Positions 57,389-64,000 of a stretch of DNA of 64,000 bases are shown here, piece by piece; the first letter of the stretch is position 1, and every line of letters starts with the position of its first letter. The DNA is from Candidimonas sp. SYP-B2681 (GTDB taxonomy: Bacteria; Pseudomonadota; Gammaproteobacteria; Burkholderiales; Burkholderiaceae_B): contig NZ_RYDV01000004.1 of the NCBI RefSeq assembly GCF_003971065.1, positions 307,422 to 371,421 on the forward strand, given 5' to 3'. Position numbers and translations under genes: made by a program. The notes beneath the pieces are model-generated. The model was not told the DNA's origin. It ran no database searches and saw nothing but the letters and a program-made list of their open reading frames with translations.

Positions 57389-57498
57389 CCCTTACAGTTT
57401 CATTGATTTTAACCTCAGCGTATTGAAGGCGTTCAGAGCTGACTGATATTTCTTCAATTGTGACTCCCTTTCTGAACTTCTCAACGCTAATTAGGTGT

Positions 57499-57514
57499 TG
57501 TTCCACGTGGAACA
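57499..57514. promoter_or_regulatory. parS-like site 1
   Basis: TGTTCCACGTGGAACA, a perfect palindrome differing from the parS consensus TGTTTCACGTGAAACA at two symmetrical bases. parB is about 5 kb to the right. Confidence 0.75.
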
Positions 57515-58631
57515 AATTCGTTATCCTGACCATCCGATGGGATAAGGATTGATATCGCGGGAAAGTGAGCGTTCAGATATTGAAGGGATGCCTCCCTGCC
57601 TAGGTTTCCAGGACTTGTCGATATAAGCGCTGCTAAAAGGTGATCTTACTTTAGACCGATCATATTAAAAGCCATTCATTGCTTATGAGCAAATATGATC
57701 CTTGCGAAGTATTTCCGCGCAACGCTAAGAGCTACTTCACATAGCACTTCATATACATTTTGTAACGAGCGGGAATAAGGGCCCAGTCGGCGCTATGTAG
57801 CCATTGCCTGAGTAGGAGCGTGGTTTCTAAGGGCTAGAGGGCAATACGGCAGAGCGATGCCAAGGTTCCGCTATTCCTATTGTTATGGACAACTTTGGTA
57901 TTACGCCCGTAGCGCCAAAGCGCCGTATTTTCGACGCTCGATCCCTTCGCTTTAACCTACCGCGGGTCGAGACCGTCCATGGCCCTGCCCCTATGCGTAT
58001 ACGTAAGGCGGTGTGGTGTTTGATTTATGGCGTACTACTTGGCGATGGGAATGCGAGCCCTGAATCTGACAATTCTTTCGTTTACATCTGCTTGGGCGTA
58101 AATCGATGCTGTGAAAGTAATACCGACAATCGGGTTCACGTGGAATGGTTCTATATAGCGAGTCAGCAGCGCCGGTGCATAAAGGGCCTGTGCCGTAGGT
58201 ATCCCGTTTTTTGGAACCTAGTGCCGTACCCTTCCTATATAAAAATTTTATATATTCGGTTAAGCTAAATTGGGTTGATTCCGCAAGTACGATTTCATTC
58301 AGGTTTTTGGTTTCTAATTGATTGCGCTTTCGTTATGCTGAATGGTGTCACACCAGTCTTCTAGCGACATTAGTGTCGCTTGTCGTGGCGGAAGTGGTCC
58401 TAGCCTTATCATTGCTCGGCAACGTCTATGGCTTGATCCCCGTATTTGGAATATGGTCTGTTCGACATCGGACTTGGCGGCTTTTCACGAAGCAATAGCG
58501 ATGGGGAATTTTTGATGCCGTGGGGTCCATAAGGCCGCATAAGATTACGGGTTGATAGTGCATTGCCTTTCGCGGTACAAAATTCGAACGTTCCGCAGAC
58601 CGTTTATTTAAAGGTCAATCTTGGATGCGGC

Positions 58632-58647
58632 TGTTTCACGTGAAACA
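58632..58647. promoter_or_regulatory. parS site 2
   Basis: TGTTTCACGTGAAACA, a perfect match to the universal bacterial parS consensus for ParB. Confidence 0.92.
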
Positions 58648-58691
58648 AGCATCTCGGGCGATATCAGTATGCCGATCAGTTAATACAAGAA

Positions 58692-58707
58692 TGTTTCACG
58701 TGGAACA
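58692..58707. promoter_or_regulatory. parS site 3
   Basis: TGTTTCACGTGGAACA, one base from the consensus, 60 bp after site 2. Confidence 0.88.
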
Positions 58708-58762
58708 ACCAAAGGGTTTGTCGCTATTTCAGCTGGGACGGTGTCAGTTACGTAACTAACCA

Positions 58763-58778
58763 TGTTTCACGTGAAACA
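58763..58778. promoter_or_regulatory. parS site 4, next to the mnmG promoter
   Basis: TGTTTCACGTGAAACA, perfect. It lies 16 bp upstream of a TATAAT element, so ParB bound here may affect mnmG transcription. Confidence 0.92.
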
Positions 58779-58793
58779 GTGTTGGTCGCGCAG

Positions 58794-58799
58794 TATAAT
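58794..58799 (+). promoter_or_regulatory. -10 element of the mnmG promoter
   Basis: TATAAT, 33 bp before the chosen mnmG start. The -35 position overlaps parS site 4. It supports starting mnmG at 58832 rather than at 58802. Confidence 0.6.
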
Positions 58800-58831
58800 G
58801 GATGGTTAAGTATTACTCGCTTGAGCGAACA

Positions 58832-60748
58832 ATGATTTATCCAGACGAATTCGATGTGATTGTGGTTGGCGGTGGGCATGCCGGTACCGAAGCTGCGCTT
58901 GCGGCGGCGCGCAGTGGCGCTTCAACCCTTTTACTTACTCACAATATGGAAACGTTGGGGCAAATGTCCTGCAATCCCTCGATAGGCGGGATCGGTAAGG
59001 GGCATCTGGTCAAAGAAATTGACGCCCTGGGCGGGATCATGGCCTATGCCACCGATCTGGCCGGTATCCAGTTTCGCATATTGAACAGTTCGAAGGGTCC
59101 TGCTGTGCGAGCAACTCGTGCCCAGGCGGACCGCTCGTTGTATCGTCGCGCGATACGGACTGCGCTGCAGAATCAGCCTAATTTAATGATCTTTCAGCAA
59201 GCGGTCGATGATCTCATGTTGGAAGCCGATCGAGTCGTTGGCGCCGTCACGCAGATCGGATTGAAGTTCAGGGCGCGCAGCGTGGTTCTGACTGCGGGCA
59301 CTTTCTTGAACGGATTGATTCACGTGGGCCTGGATCATTATTCAGCTGGACGAGCCGGTGATCCACCGTCGATATCTCTCGGCCAACGGTTAAAGGAACT
59401 TAAGCTGCCTCAAGGGCGTTTGAAAACGGGAACGCCTCCGCGCATCGACGCCCGCAGCATAGATTTTTCAAAGACAGAAGTGCAGGCGGGCGACAGCGAC
59501 CCGGTGCCGGTGTTCTCTTATATGGGCTCGCCCGAGATGCACCCGGAGCAGTTGCCATGCTGGATCACACATACAAACGAGCGAACGCACGATATAGTCC
59601 GGTCTGGTCTGGATCGCTCGCCTATGTATAGCAACAGCGGAACGATTGAAGGTATAGGCCCGCGTTATTGCCCTTCTATTGAAGATAAAATTCATCGCTT
59701 TGCCGATAAACCGAGCCATCAAATATTTCTGGAGCCTGAAGGCCTGACGACGCAAGAGATTTACCCTAATGGCGTATCAACGAGCTTGCCGTTTGATATC
59801 CAGCTGGCATTGGTGCGCACGCTACCTGGTCTGGAAAACGCCATCATAATGCGCCCTGGGTATGCCATCGAGTACGATTACTTTGATCCACGTGAACTCA
59901 AGGCCACGCTCGAAACGCGCGCCATCAATGGATTATTTTTTGCCGGGCAAATTAACGGTACAACCGGTTATGAAGAAGCCGCCGCTCAGGGCTTACTAGC
60001 CGGATTGAATGCTGCCTTGCAGGCGAAGGGCCAAGAGGGCTGGTGCCCAAAACGAAACCAAGCTTATCTAGGCGTACTGGTCGATGATTTGATAACCAGT
60101 GGCGTGACCGAACCTTATCGTATGTTCACATCCAGAGCTGAGTATCGTCTTAGCTTGCGGGAGGATAACGCTGACATGCGCCTGACCGAGGAAGGTCGAC
60201 GTCTGGGCCTGGTGGACGATGCGCGGTGGGATATGTTCAGTCGGAAACGGGACTTGGTTGGAAGCGAGCTTGAGCGCCTTAGGAGCAACTGGATCAATCC
60301 CCGGACACTGGCGCTGCACACTGCCGAGGAACTGCTGGGTAAGCAGGTAGAGCGCGAGTATTCGCTGCTTGACCTGTTAAAACGTCCTCAAGTTTCCTAT
60401 CAAGCGCTGATGGCGTTACAGAAAGAAGATGGAACTCTTGTGGCCGGCCCCGGCCTTGCCGACAGTGCGGCCGCCGAGCAAGTCGAGATCCAGGTTAAGT
60501 ATGCGGGCTATGTTGCGAAGCAACAAGAAGAAGTCGACAAGCAGGCGGCGCAGGAATCCCAGCGTATCCCAAGCGATCTCGATTACGACGCCATTACCAG
60601 TATGTCGATTGAAGTACGTCAGCGCCTGAAGGTTAGCCGGCCGGAGACGATAGGGCAGGCCAGCAGGATGTCTGGAATCACCCCGGCGGCGATTTCTTTA
60701 CTGCTGATACACATCAAGCGGCTGCAATACAGCAAGAAAGCCGCGTAA
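58832..60748 (+). CDS. mnmG: tRNA uridine 5-carboxymethylaminomethyl modification enzyme MnmG (GidA)
   Basis: FAD-dependent partner of MnmE, 638 residues. It has the FAD motif [46 protein letters not shown] and [14 protein letters not shown], and the C-terminal helical region ending near [16 protein letters not shown]. The start is set at 58832 ([13 protein letters not shown]), homologous to other betaproteobacterial MnmG; the 58802 ATG is upstream of the likely transcription start. Its stop overlaps rsmG by one base. mnmG-rsmG-parA-parB is the usual operon next to chromosome origins. Confidence 0.95.
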   Translation: MIYPDEFDVIVVGGGHAGTEAALAAARSGASTLLLTHNMETLGQMSCNPSIGGIGKGHLVKEIDALGGIMAYATDLAGIQFRILNSSKGPAVRATRAQADRSLYRRAIRTALQNQPNLMIFQQAVDDLMLEADRVVGAVTQIGLKFRARSVVLTAGTFLNGLIHVGLDHYSAGRAGDPPSISLGQRLKELKLPQGRLKTGTPPRIDARSIDFSKTEVQAGDSDPVPVFSYMGSPEMHPEQLPCWITHTNERTHDIVRSGLDRSPMYSNSGTIEGIGPRYCPSIEDKIHRFADKPSHQIFLEPEGLTTQEIYPNGVSTSLPFDIQLALVRTLPGLENAIIMRPGYAIEYDYFDPRELKATLETRAINGLFFAGQINGTTGYEEAAAQGLLAGLNAALQAKGQEGWCPKRNQAYLGVLVDDLITSGVTEPYRMFTSRAEYRLSLREDNADMRLTEEGRRLGLVDDARWDMFSRKRDLVGSELERLRSNWINPRTLALHTAEELLGKQVEREYSLLDLLKRPQVSYQALMALQKEDGTLVAGPGLADSAAAEQVEIQVKYAGYVAKQQEEVDKQAAQESQRIPSDLDYDAITSMSIEVRQRLKVSRPETIGQASRMSGITPAAISLLLIHIKRLQYSKKAA

Positions 60749-61422
60749 TGGCCGAGCAGACAGAATACCGGCAACGCCTTGACGCTGCGGCGCTGGCGCT
60801 GAATGTAAACCTGGAACCAGCCCAAGCGGACGCGTTGCTTTCGTATATCGGCCAGCTGCAACGTTGGAATCGAACGTATAACCTGACTGCGCTGCGGGAG
60901 CCTGAACAAATGCTGGTGCAGCATCTGTTTGATAGTCTTTCGGTGGTGAAACCAATTGTAACTGAACTGTATAAAACCACAGCAACAAGCCGTCGTATCG
61001 TCGATGTCGGATCTGGGGCCGGTTTGCCCGGCGTAGTACTGGCCATCATGCAGCCTGAGTGGGAGGTCTTCTGCGTGGATGCTGTCGAAAAGAAGATGGC
61101 GTTTGTGCGCCAGATGGCTAGCGTGTTGCGTTTGCCTAATCTTCACGCGATCCATGCACGGGTGGAAACCCTGCCGCCATTTAATGCCGACATCGTCGTG
61201 TCGCGTGCCTTTGCTTCTCTGATAGATTTTGCACGCCTGGCAGGCCTGCATGTTGCAGAGAATGGACATTTGCTGGCCATGAAAGGCCGCGAACCGCAGG
61301 ATGAAATCGATACTCTAGAACAACAGACGGATTGGCGCCAAAGCCATCTCCAGACATTGCTCGTCCCCGAATTGAATGCCCAGCGTTGCCTCGTCTGGTT
61401 GAGTCGCCAAGGAATCTCATGA
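60748..61422 (+). CDS. rsmG: 16S rRNA (guanine-527-N7) methyltransferase RsmG (GidB)
   Basis: SAM-dependent methyltransferase of 224 residues, modifying G527 of 16S rRNA. It has the SAM motif IVDVGSGAGLPGVVLAI, RWNRTYNLTALREPEQMLVQHLFDSL near the N terminus and VVSRAFASLIDF. TAATG junction with mnmG and ATGA overlap with parA. Confidence 0.95.
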   Translation: MAEQTEYRQRLDAAALALNVNLEPAQADALLSYIGQLQRWNRTYNLTALREPEQMLVQHLFDSLSVVKPIVTELYKTTATSRRIVDVGSGAGLPGVVLAIMQPEWEVFCVDAVEKKMAFVRQMASVLRLPNLHAIHARVETLPPFNADIVVSRAFASLIDFARLAGLHVAENGHLLAMKGREPQDEIDTLEQQTDWRQSHLQTLLVPELNAQRCLVWLSRQGIS

Positions 61423-62243
61423 ATAACAATACCTCCATCGCCATCGCCAATGTATTTTGTATTGCGAACCAAAAGGGGGGGGTGGGAAAAACCACCACAG
61501 CTATCAACCTGGCTGCTGCATTGGCAGCCAAGCGCAAGCGGGTCCTGCTGATAGACCTCGATCCGCAAGGCAACGCGACCATGGGTAGCGGCATCGACAA
61601 AAACAAGGTAGAGCAAAACCTTTACCAAGTGCTCATAGGAGACGCTACGGTCGCTCAGGCGCGGCTACGATCCGAGGCGGGGGGCTATGACGTCCTGCCC
61701 GCCAATCGCGAGCTGTCCGGGGCCGAGATCGATCTGATTCAAATGGATGAACGAGAGCAGCAGCTGAAACAGGCCATTGCGCACGTTCTGCCCGACTATG
61801 ACTTCATTCTTATCGATTGCCCGCCAACCTTGTCGTTGCTCACGTTGAATGGCCTGGCGTCTGCGCATGGGGTGATCATCCCCATGCAGTGCGAGTATTT
61901 CGCATTGGAAGGCTTGTCGGATCTGGTCAACACCGTAAAGCGGGTACACAGGAATATCAATCCTGAACTGCAGTTAATAGGCCTGCTCAGGGTAATGTTC
62001 GATGCCCGGGTAACCCTGCAGCAACAGGTGTCCGCCCAGATCGAAACCCACTTTGGCGACAAGGTATTCAAGGCTATCGTGCCGCGCAACGTTCGACTTG
62101 CCGAGGCGCCCAGCCATGGGCTGCCTGGCATTGTCTACGACAAGAACTCGCGGGGCGCAAAGGCCTATATCGAGTTCGGCAACGAACTCATCAAGCGTGT
62201 GAAGAAAGATGCTTTGCGTGAGCAAGCGCGTCCGCGCGGATAA
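61419..62243 (+). CDS. parA: Chromosome partitioning ATPase ParA (Soj)
   Basis: Walker-type partition ATPase of 274 residues: deviant Walker A NQKGGVGKTTTAINLAAALA, LLIDLDPQGNATMGSG, and the IDCPPTLSLLTLNGL Walker B region. Start at 61419 by ATGA overlap with rsmG; the frame is open upstream inside rsmG. Works with ParB and the parS sites upstream of mnmG. Confidence 0.95.
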   Translation: MNNNTSIAIANVFCIANQKGGVGKTTTAINLAAALAAKRKRVLLIDLDPQGNATMGSGIDKNKVEQNLYQVLIGDATVAQARLRSEAGGYDVLPANRELSGAEIDLIQMDEREQQLKQAIAHVLPDYDFILIDCPPTLSLLTLNGLASAHGVIIPMQCEYFALEGLSDLVNTVKRVHRNINPELQLIGLLRVMFDARVTLQQQVSAQIETHFGDKVFKAIVPRNVRLAEAPSHGLPGIVYDKNSRGAKAYIEFGNELIKRVKKDALREQARPRG

Positions 62244-62267
62244 ACGAATCAAGGAAAGGAAATCACA

Positions 62268-63191
62268 ATGGCTACGAAAAAACCTAAAGGCCTGGGTCGC
62301 GGACTAGACGCCCTGTTAGGCGAAGATGCGCCCGCCATCGACACCTTCGGCAGGCCGGATGTCGACACTCCCCGGCTGCCGTCTGTCCTCAGAATAGACC
62401 TCATGCGGGCAGGCAAGTACCAGCCTCGCACGCGGATGGACGAAGGTGCACTCAACGAACTCGCTGAGTCCATCCGGAATCAGGGCATCATGCAACCGAT
62501 CCTGGTGCGTCCGCTTAATGGTAAAGACGACGGAAAGTACGAGATTATTGCGGGTGAGCGTCGATTCCGTGCCGCGCAATTGGCTGGCCTGGACGAAGTA
62601 CCCGTCCTGGTGCGAGAGGTCGCCGATGAAAGCGCCGCCGTGATGGCCCTTATCGAGAATATCCAGCGTGAAGATCTGAATCCCCTCGAAGAAGCTCATG
62701 GTGTTCGCCGGCTGCTGGACGAATTCGGGCTGACTCATGAGCAGGCTGCCCAGGCAATCGGCCGTTCACGTTCGGCAACCAGCAATCTGATGCGGCTGCT
62801 GAACCTGACCGCAGCGGTACAGACCATGTTGCTGGCCGGAGATATCGATATGGGACATGCGCGTGCTTTACTCGCCACCGACGCGGCCACGCAGATATTA
62901 TTGGCCAACGAAGTCATCGCCAAGCGACTCTCCGTGCGTGAAACCGAAAAACTCGTTGGACGCAGTATCCGCGAGGCCGAAGAACTGTCGACCAAGCCAG
63001 CGCGCAAGTCGGTAGGGCAATCTGGAGACGTCAAACGCATGGAAGAGGCCTTGTCTGATCACTTAGGTACACGAGTCACGCTTAAAGTCGGCGCGAAGAA
63101 TCGGGGGCAACTCTCGATAGACTTTCACGGGTGGGAGCACCTTAATTCCTTGCTCGAACGCCAGGGACTGTCAGGGATTGTCGACAGCTAA
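62268..63191 (+). CDS. parB: Chromosome partitioning protein ParB (Spo0J)
   Basis: ParB of 307 residues: the CTP-binding motif GERRFRAAQLAG, the helix-turn-helix LTHEQAAQAIGRSRSATSNLMRLLNL that reads parS and a C-terminal dimer domain. Begins with MATKKPKGLGRGLDALLG (ParA-interacting tail). Ribosome site AAGGAAAGGAA precedes the ATG. Binds the four parS sites 4-6 kb upstream. Confidence 0.95.
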   Translation: MATKKPKGLGRGLDALLGEDAPAIDTFGRPDVDTPRLPSVLRIDLMRAGKYQPRTRMDEGALNELAESIRNQGIMQPILVRPLNGKDDGKYEIIAGERRFRAAQLAGLDEVPVLVREVADESAAVMALIENIQREDLNPLEEAHGVRRLLDEFGLTHEQAAQAIGRSRSATSNLMRLLNLTAAVQTMLLAGDIDMGHARALLATDAATQILLANEVIAKRLSVRETEKLVGRSIREAEELSTKPARKSVGQSGDVKRMEEALSDHLGTRVTLKVGAKNRGQLSIDFHGWEHLNSLLERQGLSGIVDS

Positions 63192-63254
63192 ACCGGTTTT
63201 TTGACGATTTCGCTGATATTTTTGCGAAATACCTCGCTTTTTGCCCCAAGCCGT

Positions 63255-63283
63255 TTGACACAGCTTTAAAAAGTCTGCATAAT
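63255..63283 (+). promoter_or_regulatory. Sigma-70 promoter of the tRNA-tuf operon
   Basis: TTGACA (63255-63260), 17 bp, CATAAT (63278-63283). Transcription would begin a few bases before tRNA-Tyr. Confidence 0.8.
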
Positions 63284-63298
63284 TCGGAGTTCGCTTTT

Positions 63299-63385
63299 GG
63301 TGGGATGCCCGAGTGGTTAAAGGGGGCAGACTGTAAATCTGTTGACCTTGCGTCTACGTTGGTTCGAATCCAACTCCCACCACCA
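63299..63385 (+). tRNA. tRNA-Tyr (GTA)
   Basis: Class II tRNA with acceptor GGTGGGA / TCCCACC and encoded ACCA. Anticodon loop CTGTAAA with GTA at 63333-63335, long variable arm and TTCGAATC T loop. Confidence 0.95.
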
Positions 63386-63581
63386 AAAGCTTTTTTCCTG
63401 CAAATGTTTTTTTATCGATTTTTTCGGTATGTGCAAGGAAAGCCAGTACAGGGTAATTTGAAAGCGCTGCCGCTAGATCGACATTTTTTGATCGCAGCGG
63501 CGTTTACAAGAAGGTTGTAAAAGTCTGTGGTTGTTGATCAGTGCTCCGGCCACGGGCAAGTCAGGTGGATTGAATCCCCTC

Positions 63582-63655
63582 GCGGGTGTAGCTCAATGGT
63601 AGAGCAGAAGCCTTCCAAGCTTATGACGAGGGTTCGATTCCCTTCACCCGCTCCA
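63582..63655 (+). tRNA. tRNA-Gly (TCC)
   Basis: Acceptor GCGGGTG / CACCCGC with TCCA end; anticodon TCC at 63614-63616; GGTTCGATTCC T arm. Confidence 0.95.
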
Positions 63656-63706
63656 GTTAAGATTTTTTGATTTCTGGCGGAAACGGCAGATAGCAACAAA
63701 GTAGCT

Positions 63707-63781
<75 letters not shown>

Positions 63782-63824
63782 AACATTTTTATTTATAGCT
63801 TTATTCCATAGTCAGGAGTCAGCC

Positions 63825-64000
63825 ATGGCAAAAGGTAAGTTCGAACGTACCAAACCACACGTAAACGTAGGCACGATTGGACACGTTGACCACGGCAAGA
63901 CTACGCTGACGGCTGCGATCACGACAGTGCTGGCCACCGCCTTCGGCGGCGAAGCCAAAGGCTACGCGCAAATTGACGCGGCCCCTGAAGAAAAAGCACG
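63825..64000 (+). CDS. tuf: Elongation factor Tu, partial (runs off the window)
   Basis: The first 58 codons only. Begins [20 protein letters not shown] with the G1 motif [14 protein letters not shown], and continues past the end of the window. AGGAG precedes the ATG. Follows Tyr-Gly-Thr tRNA genes in the tufB-type operon. Confidence 0.97.
   Translation, partial: MAKGKFERTKPHVNVGTIGHVDHGKTTLTAAITTVLATAFGGEAKGYAQIDAAPEEKA

Larger units (their letters stand above)
57515..58831. other. Long gene-free stretch before mnmG
   Basis: About 1.3 kb without a protein I can support. It contains three parS sites, a GTTACGTAAC palindrome near 58747 and the mnmG promoter. A 127-codon frame at 57885-58268 has no recognisable domain and is not listed as a gene. 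Confidence 0.6.

Noticed and set aside
58135..58150. Parts of a parS-like sequence (TTCACGTGGAA)
   Set aside because: Only about 11 of 16 consensus bases and not symmetrical; not counted as a parS site.
57885..58268. Open frame of 127 codons in the gap before mnmG
   Set aside because: No recognisable domain, no ribosome site, odd composition, and it lies in the DNA carrying the parS sites. Most likely non-coding.

Overview
The window comes from a betaproteobacterium, most likely family Alcaligenaceae (Bordetella/Pusillimonas-like). Three things point there: the order mnmG-rsmG-parA-parB-tRNA(Tyr, Gly, Thr)-tuf; the split block gyrB-dnaN-dnaA / rpmH-rnpA-yidD-yidC / mnmE; and five Bug-type (tripartite tricarboxylate) periplasmic binding proteins among many LysR regulators. 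The stretch spans the replication-origin neighbourhood of the chromosome.

Left part, 0-33 kb, is a series of catabolic modules. (1) A GntR regulator diverges from tcuAB (tricarballylate oxidation) across a GTATAC-N4-GTATAC palindrome. (2) An aldehyde dehydrogenase, two Bug proteins, an iron alcohol dehydrogenase and a LacI regulator form a module with a LacI-type palindrome upstream. (3) After an uncharacterised protein with a PD-(D/E)XK nuclease signature comes a peptide/opine-type ABC transporter (SBP, two permeases, two ATPases) interleaved with HcnA/B/C-like flavoprotein dehydrogenase subunits and a LysR. (4) A LysR and an eight-gene run follow: maleylacetate-reductase-like dehydrogenase, TauD/TfdA dioxygenase, Bug, FMN 2-hydroxyacid dehydrogenase, SnoaL-like protein, FAH-fold hydrolase and quinone-reductase-like enzyme. 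(5) A Bug, a D-tartrate dehydratase (tarD) and a divergent LysR complete this part.

Middle part, 33-46.6 kb: a small accessory patch (vapBC toxin-antitoxin and a NucS-like nuclease) lies against the replication genes gyrB-dnaN-dnaA (minus strand). The ribosomal-protein/RNase P/membrane-insertase genes, a catalase, a YciI-like protein and mnmE follow.

Right part, 46.6-64 kb: another catabolic insert (TauE/SafE exporter, LysR, class II aldolase, Bug, a MarR-like regulator and two small unknown proteins) is followed by the most unusual feature of the window. Two 235-bp origin-like cassettes, at 52396-52630 and 55059-55293, have inverted DnaA boxes exactly 180 bp apart and a nearly identical DnaA-box/spacer/AT-rich arm. 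Three genes lie between them (YjbQ/UPF0047, a metallophosphatase and a PaiB-like protein). A third DnaA-box pair is at 57368-57388, and four parS sites lie in a long gene-free stretch before mnmG, close to parA and parB. The window ends within tuf, behind three tRNA genes.

Function calls rest on recognised motifs and neighbourhood only. No database search was run.
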